The notes: a model not told the origin generated them from the letters alone. A stretch of 11,972 bases of DNA from Nitrospira sp. UBA2083 (GCA_002331625.1 DCZN01000120.1:1-11972), one strand, 5' to 3'. Shown: positions 1 to 6,736, counted from the stretch's first letter. Program-made: numbers and translations.

Positions 1-265
1 CGAGCAGGTCGCGGGGTGTTTCGGCGCGAGCCAGCGTGTCCTGCGGCAGGTCAATACCGAACCCCCGCTGGATCCGCAAGATCAGTTCGACCCGCGCCAA
101 GCTGTCGAACCCAAGCTCCTGATCGAGCGAGCTGTCCAGCCGGATGGGCCGGTCCGATCCGCTTTGCCGGTGGAGCTCAGCGAACAGGGTACGAACAATG
201 TCCAGCAACTCGGAGGCTAGTTCAGTGCCCGGTGTGGTGTCGGTCTGCCCATGCGCTGTGTTCAC
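1..265 (-). CDS. Acyl carrier protein domain (3' end outside window)
   Basis: Eighty-eight codons are visible before the gene leaves the window. The protein carries an acyl carrier fold: a helix around residues 16-33, then the phosphopantetheine attachment motif ELGFDSL at residues 50-56, with Ser55 as the residue expected to carry the 4'-phosphopantetheine arm, followed by the helix LARVELILRIQ and the typical FGIDLPQD segment (residues 69-76). The arm would hold an acyl group as a thioester. The start is a GTG at 265 with GGAGAG about six bases upstream; no other start in this frame precedes it. It begins 34 bp after the stop of the AMP-forming ligase, so the two are probably co-transcribed and the ligase may load acyl groups on this carrier. 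A free ACP is about 80-90 aa, so the protein may end just past the edge or continue into another domain such as an acyltransferase; that cannot be seen. Confidence 0.88.
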   Translation of the reverse strand, partial: MNTAHGQTDTTPGTELASELLDIVRTLFAELHRQSGSDRPIRLDSSLDQELGFDSLARVELILRIQRGFGIDLPQDTLARAETPRDLL

Positions 266-299
266 GGCTGCTCTCCGGCTGAACGGACTCTGCCCCGCG

Positions 300-2099
300 T
301 CATACCGGGGACAGATGCCCGACGTATAGCTTGAGAATGTGTTCCGCGAAACGATGCTCGATCGCCGGACGCTTCAGTTTGAGCGTAGGCGTGAGCAAGC
401 CGTTGGCAATGGTCCACGGCTCGAGCGTCACCCAGCAGCGACGAACCTGGGCATACTCGGGAAAGCGTGCCAGGGATTGGCGGCAGAGGTTCTCAATATG
501 CTGCTGGAGACGCTCATCGACCAGCGCGGCGGAATCCTCCGCCGGCAACGACCATCGCTTGGCGAGGGCACCCCAGGCGCGGGAGTTCAGAACCAAGAGC
601 GCGGCCAGATACGGCTTGCCTTCCCCGACCACCATCGCCTGGTCGATCAGCGGGTCCTCAATGAGCGCCATCTCCACAACCTCGGGTGTGATTTTCTCGC
701 CGGTGGACAGGACAATGATCTCCTTGAGACGCCCGACGATGAATACATGGCCGTTTTCGATGCGGCCTTGGTCGCCCGTGTGCAACCAGCCCTCGGCATC
801 GATCGCCTTGGCCGTCTCCTCAGGCCGGTTCCAGTAGCCCATCATGACGTTGGGGCCACGCACCAGCAATTCATTCTGCTCACCGACTCTGACCTCAATC
901 CCGGGGAGGGGGATGCCAGCCGATTCCGGCACATTGTCGTCCGGCTGGTTGACGGACACGACCGGCGCTGCTTCGGTCAGACCATAGCCCTGCATCACAG
1001 GTAACCCCAAGCCGACCAAGTACCGAGCGAGCGGAACCGACAAGGCCGCCCCGCCGGACACCGCCAGGCGTAGCCGACCGCCGAAATGGGCGAGAAATGG
1101 ACGGGCAACCAGATACTGCAGCAGCGACAGCCGCAAGCGATCCCACCAGCCCGGAGCGGTGCCACGATGCTGGTTTGCTCGGAACTGCCTCCAACCGAGC
1201 TCCTGCGTCCAGCGGACCAGCGCACGCGCCAGGGCGCCCCGCTCCGCCAGTTGCTGTTGCAGGCGCCCGTAGATACGTTCATAGATGCGTGGCACGGATA
1301 CGAGAATGGTCGGACGCACCATCGCAAGGTCCTCGCCCAGTGTACTGATCTCGCGTGCATAGACCACGCAACTGCCCGTCAGCATCGGGAGGTAGCACCC
1401 GGCTGTGCGCTCGAAGGCGTGAGACAGCGGGAGAAACGACAGAAAGAGATCGTCCTGATCAATCGGCACGTGCCTGACGACGGCCTGTATATTGGAAAGA
1501 ATATTGGCATGCGACAGCATGACGCCTTTCGGAAGGCCCGTGGTCCCTGAGGTGTAGACGAGCGTGGCCAACGCATGCGGATCCTTGGTCACATTGATCT
1601 GGGGAGGAGCCTCGCGCGGCAACCACCGCGCGACAAAGCTGACCCGGATACTGGTATCCGGGACCAGGGTCAACGGCATCTCCAGGCACAGCACGTGAGA
1701 CAGGTGCGGGAGTCCTCTGCGCAGCCCGGCCACTGCCATCCATTGATTGAGATGACCGACCAGTAAGAGGCGCGCTCCCGAATCAGCGAGGATATTGGCG
1801 GTGTTCTCTGCGTGGTCGGCCGTATACAGCGGAACCACAACCAGTCCCAGCGACTGGGCCGCCAGATCAAAACAGATCCACTCCACGCCGTTCCTGAGCA
1901 GCACCGCGACACGGTCTCCAGAAACAAAATGTTCTCCGGCAAGCGCCAACTGCCAGCGCGCGACGAGCCCTTCCACTTCTCCCCAGGAATAACTTCGCCA
2001 TACCCCAGCTTCATATTGCCGGTAAGCCTCATGCTCTGGCGAACATTGACACCGCCACCGTAGTAATTCTGGCAGTGTCGCCACTTCACCCAGGGTCAT
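300..2099 (-). CDS. AMP-forming long-chain fatty acid CoA ligase (acyl-activating enzyme)
   Basis: ANL-superfamily adenylating enzyme that would activate a fatty acid with ATP to an acyl-adenylate and pass it to CoA or to an acyl carrier protein. From the ATG at 2099 it is 599 aa, normal for the FadD15-like long-chain group. Motifs seen: phosphate-binding TSGTTGLPKG (residues 183-192), LPLSHAFER (224-232), YGLTEAAP (372-379), GWLHTGD (437-443), hinge region VGRLKEIIVLSTGEK (455-469) and the C-terminal TPTLKLKR with the likely catalytic Lys574. The frame is open further upstream to a GTG at 2201 (633 aa), but those 34 residues do not resemble the family and a hairpin at 2204-2219 sits where the GTG's ribosome site would be. 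The ATG at 2099 also lacks a good Shine-Dalgarno sequence, so the start is unsettled; ATG 2147 is another option. An acyl carrier protein follows 34 bp downstream, which suggests that ACP may be the acceptor. Function is sure at family level; the substrate is not known. Confidence 0.93.
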   Translation of the reverse strand: MTLGEVATLPELLRWRCQCSPEHEAYRQYEAGVWRSYSWGEVEGLVARWQLALAGEHFVSGDRVAVLLRNGVEWICFDLAAQSLGLVVVPLYTADHAENTANILADSGARLLLVGHLNQWMAVAGLRRGLPHLSHVLCLEMPLTLVPDTSIRVSFVARWLPREAPPQINVTKDPHALATLVYTSGTTGLPKGVMLSHANILSNIQAVVRHVPIDQDDLFLSFLPLSHAFERTAGCYLPMLTGSCVVYAREISTLGEDLAMVRPTILVSVPRIYERIYGRLQQQLAERGALARALVRWTQELGWRQFRANQHRGTAPGWWDRLRLSLLQYLVARPFLAHFGGRLRLAVSGGAALSVPLARYLVGLGLPVMQGYGLTEAAPVVSVNQPDDNVPESAGIPLPGIEVRVGEQNELLVRGPNVMMGYWNRPEETAKAIDAEGWLHTGDQGRIENGHVFIVGRLKEIIVLSTGEKITPEVVEMALIEDPLIDQAMVVGEGKPYLAALLVLNSRAWGALAKRWSLPAEDSAALVDERLQQHIENLCRQSLARFPEYAQVRRCWVTLEPWTIANGLLTPTLKLKRPAIEHRFAEHILKLYVGHLSPV

Positions 2100-2203
2100 G
2101 CTGTGCGGAAACACATGACCTACGTGCTGAACGGGATGTCTGTGCATCGTTCGGGAACCACCGTCTACCATCGCATGACAGCTGTCGCAAGCATGGCTCA
2201 CCT

Positions 2204-2219
2204 GCTTTCTTCAGAAAGC
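2204..2219 (-). promoter_or_regulatory. Perfect hairpin next to the upstream GTG of the ligase gene
   Basis: Two 6-base arms, GCTTTC and GAAAGC, enclose a 4-base loop. It ends two bases before the GTG at 2201. As RNA it would cover the place where a ribosome would bind for that GTG, which argues for an internal start, or else for translational control. It may also be chance. Confidence 0.4.
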
Positions 2220-2629
2220 CCACTTGCTTGTATGAAGTGCATGCCCGATGCCGAGTTGACCTCACCATGATGCTCTTTGCGGAATAGAGAAAAGATTGCT
2301 GAGGAATGAAAGAGTTGAAGAAGCTAAGCGGTCACAGATGCGTGGTTCTCTTGTCGCGTTTTGCAACAAGACAGTTCGAACCAGAGTCCCAGGATTCCTC
2401 GGATTGGAGGATGTTCTTGCGGCCCATCCACCAGACGATTCTCGATAGAGTGTCTTTCAGCGCGTCGAGGCTCACTCAGCGATGTGCGCCTTCCGTTGGG
2501 GAGTCTTCCAGTGTCCCGTAGAAGACGTGATGGAGTCATCCAAACTAAGCCACGCGATGGTCCAACTGTTCAGCCCTCTTATGCCTGATACCTGACATCG
2601 AACGGGGAGGTATACACCTCGATCATCGC

Positions 2630-2676
2630 CTTGCCAGCCATCCAGGCAAGAGCTGAGGCGACTCACTTCTCGCCTC
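2630..2676 (-). terminator. Tandem hairpins after the PepSY gene (possible terminator)
   Basis: Two 6-bp stems, GAGGCG/CGCCTC with a 10-base loop and CTTGCC/GGCAAG with a 9-base loop, lie 72-118 bp past the stop of the PepSY gene in its direction of transcription. Neither is followed by a T run on the minus strand, so termination or mRNA 3'-end protection is only a guess. Confidence 0.25.
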
Positions 2677-2747
2677 TTGAAGTAGGATGCCTCATCTGAC
2701 CGCGGCTCCGGCGTCCCTGCGCTCGCAGCTCTCCTCAATGACGCGTG

Positions 2748-3095
2748 TCATCTCATCTTCGGAGATTTTTTCGGCTTTGCCTTTTCTTCCTCGACATCAA
2801 TCACGTCGCCTGTATCGGCGTCGATGTGGACTTCCACTACCTTACTCTCCGCCGTGACGACCTCGACTTCCCACACGAGCTTGTTATGCTTTTTCTCCAA
2901 CTCGGCTTCGATGACCTTCCCCGACACTTTCTCTGACGCGGTCTTGACCGCCTGGTCGATCGTCACCTTGGCTGCGGCGGCCATCTCCGCTTTGCCGTTC
3001 TTCTCTTTTTCGTCACCGTAGGCTATTCCGCCGACAGCCAGGGTTCCAGCCGCCAACATGGCTAAGGCGAACATACTGGGCGATGGTTGTCTCAT
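2748..3095 (-). CDS. Secreted PepSY-domain protein
   Basis: A 115-aa protein starting at the ATG at 3095, chosen because a strong AAGGAGGT site lies six bases before it; the longer open frame to 3284 has no such site. Residues 1-27 form a signal peptide: a short charged start, a hydrophobic core ALAMLAAGTLAVGGIA, and a likely signal peptidase I site after AYG (Gly27). The mature part holds one PepSY domain (about residues 43-103), with VTIDQAVKTA, then a strand-rich segment containing LVWEVEVV and the usual end VHIDADTGDVIDVE. It ends in a lysine-rich tail (KAKPKKSPK). PepSY domains occur in exported proteins and are thought to inhibit peptidases or bind ligands; a periplasmic role is inferred here and no partner is evident. 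It follows the DUF2934 gene (56 bp from that gene's restored stop), so the two may share a transcript. Confidence 0.88.
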   Translation of the reverse strand: MRQPSPSMFALAMLAAGTLAVGGIAYGDEKEKNGKAEMAAAAKVTIDQAVKTASEKVSGKVIEAELEKKHNKLVWEVEVVTAESKVVEVHIDADTGDVIDVEEEKAKPKKSPKMR

Positions 3096-3108
3096 GGACA
3101 CCTCCTTC

Positions 3109-3402
3109 TTATTCTGTAATGATCCAAATAGGGCAACCCTGCCGGACGTTGCTACGCGTTGTATTCGAGACCGAGGATCTCCCGCTCCCCTCCAACCAGT
3201 CGTCGAGCGCACGGCCCTGCCGATACCCGTGATCCACGTACAGCTCATAGGCTCGATTGGTGATGCGGGCTTGGAGATCATCACAGGGAGAAACCGGCTG
3301 GCAGTGGACCGGTTCCTTCAGGGGCGCAGCCAGCTCGCGATCGTGAATAGATTCTGAGTGTTTCTTCCTGCGTGGCTTATCCGAAACAAGTGATGGCATC
3401 AT
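3109..3402 (-). CDS. DUF2934 protein with a probable frameshift near its C-terminus
   Basis: As read this is 97 aa from the ATG at 3402, which has AGGAG eight bases upstream (a second ATG follows directly at 3399). The N-terminal 40 residues are basic and low in structure. Residues 43-72 match the short DUF2934 domain: ITNRAYELYVDHGY then ALDDWLEG. Family members usually continue with ERE; here the frame runs on as SGRSSVSNTTRS, but in the neighbouring frame the DNA encodes EREILGLEYNA and a stop at 3152-3154. One missing base in the C run 3187-3190 explains this. With it restored the gene would end at 3152 and leave 56 bp before PepSY, instead of ending just 13 bp ahead of the PepSY start codon and covering its ribosome site. 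The function of DUF2934 is unknown. The frame is also open upstream into the preceding gene, so a fused protein is possible. Confidence 0.68.
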   Translation of the reverse strand: MMPSLVSDKPRRKKHSESIHDRELAAPLKEPVHCQPVSPCDDLQARITNRAYELYVDHGYRQGRALDDWLEGSGRSSVSNTTRSNVRQGCPIWIITE

Positions 3403-3614
3403 CCTATTTTCTCCTTTCTCGATCGTTAGGATGGGGGAGTAGCACGATGTTGAGTGCGACACCGCATAAAGGCCAAGACCTTTCGTCGTCAGTCGGACTT
3501 GTCCCGCGCGGCTCAGGCGCTCCAACTCACAAAACACCTGATCCAAGTCAGATCGGGGCATTCGAGTACCACCTCTTCGAGTTGGCTGCCCGGAGAACGA
3601 ACGATGACTTGCAT
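3403..3614 (-). pseudogene. Small hypothetical protein gene, frameshifted
   Basis: An ATG at 3614 with GGGAG seven to eight bases upstream opens a frame coding MQVIVRSPGSQLEEVVLECP and then DLTW, followed by unrelated residues and a stop at 3513-3515 (33 aa as read). The other frame continues smoothly from the same point as DQVFCELERLSRAGQVRL and then TTKGLGLYAVS. The joined text DLTW-DQVF-ELERLSR-GQVRLT-GLGLYAV reads as one small domain, and one base missing beside the CC pair at 3543-3544 would connect the halves. I know of no function for it. After correction there is no stop before the DUF2934 start at 3402, so it either was fused to that protein (about 154 aa in all) or has lost a stop. 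A longer open frame starting at 3693 exists but its first 45 residues look non-coding. Confidence 0.5.
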
Positions 3615-3949
3615 GTGCCTTCTCCCTTTCTGGTTCATAGACTCGCCGCTTTTTCTTAGTACGAGAAGTGTCCATGTGCAGCTTGAGTGCCACTGAGGAC
3701 CGCCAGTAAAACGATTCCCCTAAACACCATTGAAAATGAGGTGTTTGTGAGCGTGAGGCGCCTTAGTCAGTAACCGAGAGGCACGGGTTTCGCGTGAGAA
3801 GGTGGGGTATTTGGCAGCAATGCTGTAAGGAATCCTGTGCTGATATTCCACACAGACCAAGAGAGGCTCTCGGTACGGTTCATTTCATAAGCAACTTCTT
3901 GGAGAGGCACCACGCAAGCAAGGTCGAACCCTGCGCTCCTCGGCTTACG
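3615..3949. other. Intergenic region between two small-gene units
   Basis: About 335 bp with no gene I can support. It must hold the promoter of the operon that starts at 3614 and the 3' end of the small Cys-protein transcript. The only clear structure is the inverted repeat at 3722-3746. No good -35/-10 pair was found by eye. Confidence 0.45.
3722..3746. promoter_or_regulatory. Inverted repeat AAACACC/GGTGTTT
   Basis: Perfect 7-base arms with an 11-base spacer, about 110 bp upstream of the ATG at 3614 and about 200 bp downstream of the small Cys-protein gene. The size fits an operator for a dimeric regulator or a weak hairpin terminator; no T run follows on the minus strand. Confidence 0.35.
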
Positions 3950-4129
3950 TCACTTCGAACCCTGATACGGATCGTCGAAGGTCGTCCCGCACTCAAGACA
4001 TCGAACCTTGCCGGTTCGTTTCTTGTTTCTCGTGAGGACATCATCAATCGCCCGGCTATGGGTGCAAGGATTCGTCGGGGTGGTTCCGCGCACCGGTTCA
4101 ATCCTCATTGGTTTTATCAAAGGTTCCAC
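3950..4129 (-). CDS. Small Cys-containing (zinc-ribbon-like) hypothetical protein
   Basis: A 59-aa frame starting at the GTG at 4129, with GGAGG five bases upstream, and ending with TGA at 3950. It is short enough to be missed by a 60-residue cut-off. Residues 16-25 read TTPTNPCTHS with Cys22 and His24, and residues 41-54 read KVRCLECGTTFDDP with Cys44 and Cys47. The C-x-H plus C-x2-C spacing suggests a small metal-binding fold, though it is not a standard zinc ribbon. The protein is basic in the middle (TRNKKRTGK) and ends YQGSK. The first residues look like the second half of a longer N-terminus: a short frame with a strong ribosome site lies directly upstream (4141-4191) and a single missing base would join the two into 80 aa. 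Role unknown; cytoplasmic, since no signal peptide or membrane segment is present. Confidence 0.62.
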   Translation of the reverse strand: MEPLIKPMRIEPVRGTTPTNPCTHSRAIDDVLTRNKKRTGKVRCLECGTTFDDPYQGSK

Positions 4130-4140
4130 GGTGTCCTCCG

Positions 4141-4191
4141 TCAGGTTGGGGTCGACACGTCCGCTTTAGGGACAGTAACTTCTTTCTCCAT
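4141..4191 (-). CDS. 16-aa upstream frame, probably the 5' part of the small Cys protein
   Basis: GGAGGAATT stands directly before the ATG at 4191, the best ribosome site in this cluster. The frame reads MEKEVTVPKADVSTPT and stops at 4141-4143, 11 bp before the GTG of the next gene. If one C is added to the run at 4148-4151 the reading becomes DVSTPNLTEDTVEP and continues into the downstream protein. So this is either the broken N-terminus of that protein (preferred) or a leader peptide translationally coupled to it. Confidence 0.42.
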   Translation of the reverse strand: MEKEVTVPKADVSTPT

Positions 4192-4833
4192 AATTCCTCC
4201 GGCCAGGATTACTCTGGGCCTACCCAAAAGTCCCTACGTGGCAATAGAGGTGTTTGATTCTAGACTTGTGGACAAAGACCTAGCAAGAGTGCGGTGCAGC
4301 CAATCCCGAGAAAGTGGCAAACCTGGTTCATTCTCTGATGTAACCTAGCAAATGCCTAGGTCCACCGGTCTTGCATTGCTTATAGCGATGCGCCCTAATC
4401 ACAAAGACCACGCAAGAGCGCCAAGCTGCTGAACGGCTGCATTAGTGATGGTCTCGTAATATTTACAGTGATAATTCGGACAATTTCTAACATCGAAGGA
4501 CCCACGACTGGGTTGTCGCCCAATGCCCCACCCTGCAGAGGAACTCAGTGATTGATTATTCGTAAATGGGAGTTATCTAAGAATCGAGCGGAGGCCTCGG
4601 TGAGAGGAACACTCAAGGGAATCGAGGTCGAGCGCTGGGGCGGTGAGCAGGCCCGCCGGTACCGAGCGGGAAGCCTAAGCCCCTCCAAGACTTCCACAAG
4701 TGCAAACGAGCTCTCTGGACCCGCCTCCGCTCTCGCTTTGTTGGTTTCCTCTGAACAAACGTAGGCCACAACGCGTCGATGTCGTCTTTTTACGACCTAT
4801 TTGTTGGGATTATTTGCTGCGGTAAGAACGCAT
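4192..4833. other. Intergenic stretch with no convincing gene
   Basis: About 640 bp. Open frames on both strands (4552-4764 on plus, 4545-4769 on minus) oppose each other, lack ribosome sites and show no motif. The part 4441-4500 is AT-rich compared with its surroundings and could hold the promoter for the minus-strand small genes, but I see no consensus pair. An inverted repeat lies at 4343-4361 and a small hairpin GTCGT/ACGAC at 4781-4796. Confidence 0.5.
4343..4361. promoter_or_regulatory. Inverted repeat ACCTAG/CTAGGT
   Basis: Perfect 6-base arms around a 7-base spacer, about 150 bp upstream of the ATG at 4191. It contains the CTAG tetramer twice, which is rare in many bacterial genomes. 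It could be an operator for the small-protein genes; no regulator is known. Confidence 0.3.
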
Positions 4834-4872
4834 AAAAAACAGCCCGCTCTTGTGTGGAACCACGGGGGCTGT
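4834..4872 (-). terminator. Intrinsic terminator downstream of the malic enzyme gene
   Basis: On the minus strand ACAGCCC pairs with GGGCTGT (4839-4845 with 4866-4872), a GTGG/CCAC pair nests in the loop, and the 3' arm runs straight into a T run (A run 4834-4839 on the plus strand). This is a standard Rho-independent terminator. It lies about 295 bp past the malic enzyme stop, the nearest gene upstream. Confidence 0.8.
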
Positions 4873-5166
4873 CATCTGGCCGGAATCACGTTCGACAATC
4901 CTTCAGTCGCCTGAGGCTGATTGCCCCGCGCCTCACTCTCCGATCAGACCGACTTTGCGGCCGTGCTAGTGGCACCGACGATCGATGGCGCGTCCCTTGA
5001 ACACCCTGACTCCGCGACGGAAACAGCGCCCGCGCCCTTTGCACACTGGCTGCACAAGAACGGGTCAACTACCTAAGGCTGCCGACCTCTTTAGGCTCAA
5101 GCCACCTCCTTCACTTCTAAGCTAACCTCGATCCCTTCAGAATCAACGGTGGCAAGATGCCCCGCA
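4873..5166. other. Long 3' region between malic enzyme and its terminator
   Basis: About 294 bp that should be transcribed as the 3' untranslated part of the malic enzyme mRNA. A plus-strand frame (4921-5076, TTG start right after a stop) and a minus-strand frame (4886-5068, TTG start) are open, but neither has a good ribosome site or a recognisable motif. The length is large for an untranslated tail, so a small RNA or a decayed small gene is possible. Confidence 0.4.
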
Positions 5167-6501
5167 TCAGGCCGGTGGTGGCAACATACCCCCTTCCTTC
5201 ATCACAAGACGAACTGTTTCTCTGACCTGTCTGATTCGTTCGGCTGCTCCCTCCATCAGCTGCACGTTGGTCCGGCTCAGCTGAGCCAACCCCTGTTCTT
5301 GCGCCGTGAGTGCGGTGGCGGCGGCAATACGCGGCACCACCTCCCATTCATCCATGGTACAGATGATATTGTCTTCGTTGATTCCCCGCTCTTCCGCGCA
5401 GGAAGCTAGTTCCATCGCTGCGGCGATCGCCATCTCGTCCGAGATGGTGCGGGCGCGCACATCCAGCGTGCCTCGGAAAATGCCAGGGAACACCAGGGAG
5501 TTGTTGACTTGGTTGGGAAAATCGCTTCGGCCGGTCGCCACAATCCTGGCACCGGCTTCCTTCGCTTCCCACGGCCAGATCTCCGGCACCGGATTGGCGC
5601 AGGCAAACACGATGGCATCCTTAGCCATGGTCGTAATCCATTCCGGCTTGATGATTCCTCCCGCCGCAAAGGCAATACAGACGTCCGCGCCTCGAAGCGT
5701 CTCAGGAATCCCACCCCGGTGGCCCTCCCTGTTCGTTTCGACGCAGACCTTCCATTGTTCGGCGAATTCAGGATTGTCCCGATAGTCAGTGCGGTGAGTT
5801 CCGAGAATACCTCCGACATCACAAGCCACAATCGCCGCCGGGTCCGCTCCCTTCGCCTTCAAGAATCGATAGGTGGGCACATTGGCCGCGCCCATGCCGA
5901 TCATAGCGATGCGGATGGTCCCGATCGGTTTCCCGACGATTTTCAGCGCGTTGATCAAGGCCGCGAGCAGCACCGTCCCAGTCCCTTGCTGATCGTCGTG
6001 CCAGACTGGGATTGAGCAGACGCGGCGCGCTTCTTCCAGGACACGAAAACACTTCGGCATGGCGATGTCTTCGAGATTGATACCGCCGAACGACGGCTCC
6101 AGCAGTTTGACGGTTCGGACCATCTCCTGTGGGTCCTTCGTACCCAAACAGATCGGCACGGCATCCACCCCGCCCAGATACTTGAACAGTAATGCCTTGC
6201 CCTCCATGACCGGTAGACCGGCCTCGGGGCCGATGTCGCCCAGACCCAAGACCCTCGTCCCGTCTGACACGACCGCAATGCTGTTGGCCTTGTTCGTGAG
6301 GTCGTAAACGAGGCCGGGCGTCTGCTGAATATCACGGCAGGGAGCCGCAACCCCCGGTGTGTACCACAAGGCAAAGTCGTCGAGACTGCGAATGGGGCAT
6401 TTCGGGAACGTCTGAATCTTCCCTTTGTAAAAAGCATGGAGTCGCCGAGACTCCTCGGCCGGTTTCTGCGCCCTTGCGAGTAACTCTTCTTTGGTCGGCA
6501 T
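5167..6501 (-). CDS. NAD(P)-dependent malic enzyme (decarboxylating)
   Basis: Converts malate to pyruvate and CO2 with NAD(P)+ and a divalent metal, in the cytoplasm; the reverse reaction is possible in CO2-fixing cells. It has 444 aa from the ATG at 6501, preceded by AGAGGA at six bases; the frame is open to 6546 but without a ribosome site. Residues 46-54 read WYTPGVAAP with catalytic Tyr47; Lys102 lies in EGKALLFKYLGG; metal ligands are Glu144 and Asp145 in GGINLEDIAMPK and Asp169/170 in WHDDQQGTGT. The nucleotide-binding fold begins at MIGMGAANVP (200-209), with Asp228 at the end of its second strand, and ATGRSDFPNQVNNS (322-335) closes the active site. The length fits the short malic enzyme class; the phosphotransacetylase-like C-terminal domain of MaeB is absent. 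Together with PEP synthase in this window it links malate, pyruvate and PEP. Cofactor preference cannot be decided from the sequence with certainty. Confidence 0.95.
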   Translation of the reverse strand: MPTKEELLARAQKPAEESRRLHAFYKGKIQTFPKCPIRSLDDFALWYTPGVAAPCRDIQQTPGLVYDLTNKANSIAVVSDGTRVLGLGDIGPEAGLPVMEGKALLFKYLGGVDAVPICLGTKDPQEMVRTVKLLEPSFGGINLEDIAMPKCFRVLEEARRVCSIPVWHDDQQGTGTVLLAALINALKIVGKPIGTIRIAMIGMGAANVPTYRFLKAKGADPAAIVACDVGGILGTHRTDYRDNPEFAEQWKVCVETNREGHRGGIPETLRGADVCIAFAAGGIIKPEWITTMAKDAIVFACANPVPEIWPWEAKEAGARIVATGRSDFPNQVNNSLVFPGIFRGTLDVRARTISDEMAIAAAMELASCAEERGINEDNIICTMDEWEVVPRIAAATALTAQEQGLAQLSRTNVQLMEGAAERIRQVRETVRLVMKEGGMLPPPA

Positions 6502-6655
6502 CGGCGTCCTCTCAATCAATGGGTGCGATCGAATCGAACGCAACACCCCTCAGCCGTCCCGAATACGATATGTCGGTGTCGAGCCACCGTATCATGTGGC
6601 GGCGGCCCGAGGGATGGCAGAACATGATCTGCATGAGGAGTCCATCCCGCCGGGA

Positions 6656-6672
6656 CAACGGATTGTCCGTTG
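6656..6672. promoter_or_regulatory. Inverted repeat CAACGGA/TCCGTTG upstream of malic enzyme
   Basis: Perfect 7-base arms with a 3-base spacer, about 155 bp upstream of the malic enzyme ATG and about 80 bp past the end of the zinc-ribbon gene. Could be an operator for the malic enzyme gene or a hairpin at the end of the preceding transcript. Confidence 0.35.
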
Positions 6673-6716
6673 ATAGGCTGCCTGCGTATGGAGACCGGCG
6701 TTCGGTTTGAATTGGA

Positions 6717-6736
6717 CGGGGGCTGGGACGCCCCCG
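6717..6736 (-). terminator. GC-rich hairpin after the zinc-ribbon gene
   Basis: CGGGGGC and GCCCCCG form a perfect 7-bp stem with a 6-base loop, 17 bp past the stop of the zinc-ribbon gene. There is no T run on the minus strand, so it is an atypical terminator or an mRNA-stabilising 3' hairpin. Confidence 0.5.

Larger units (their letters stand above)
2202..2747. other. Intergenic region without a convincing gene
   Basis: About 545 bp between the PepSY gene and the ligase. Open frames on both strands (2306-2521 on plus, 2472-2738 on minus) have no usable ribosome site and no recognisable motif. The stretch holds several inverted repeats: CTTGTCGC/GCAACAAG with a 5-base loop and one mismatch (2350-2370), GAGGT-ATAC-ACCTC (2607-2620), CTTGCC/GGCAAG (2630-2650) and GAGGCG/CGCCTC (2655-2676). 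No clear promoter was found. The ligase promoter should lie in its lower part. Confidence 0.6.

Noticed and set aside
2306..2521. 71-codon plus-strand frame starting MKELKKLSGH
   Set aside because: AGGA abuts the ATG with no spacing and the product has no recognisable feature, so it was not called.
3860..3945. Possible tRNA suggested by GGTCGAACC near 3921
   Set aside because: The T stem has a mismatch, the acceptor arms do not pair and no anticodon arm can be drawn.
3794..4348. 184-codon open frame on the plus strand
   Set aside because: No ribosome site or domain, and it lies antisense to the small Cys-protein gene, which has good start sites and conserved-looking cysteine pairs.
4545..4769. 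Opposed open frames of about 70 codons on both strands
   Set aside because: Neither has a ribosome site or any motif; they mirror each other in GC-rich sequence. A mobile-intron remnant was considered but no domain V-like sequence was seen.
4921..5076. 51-codon plus-strand frame with a TTG start and a protein-like composition
   Set aside because: It opens directly after a stop, has only a weak GAGG site, and runs against the transcription expected from the malic enzyme gene.
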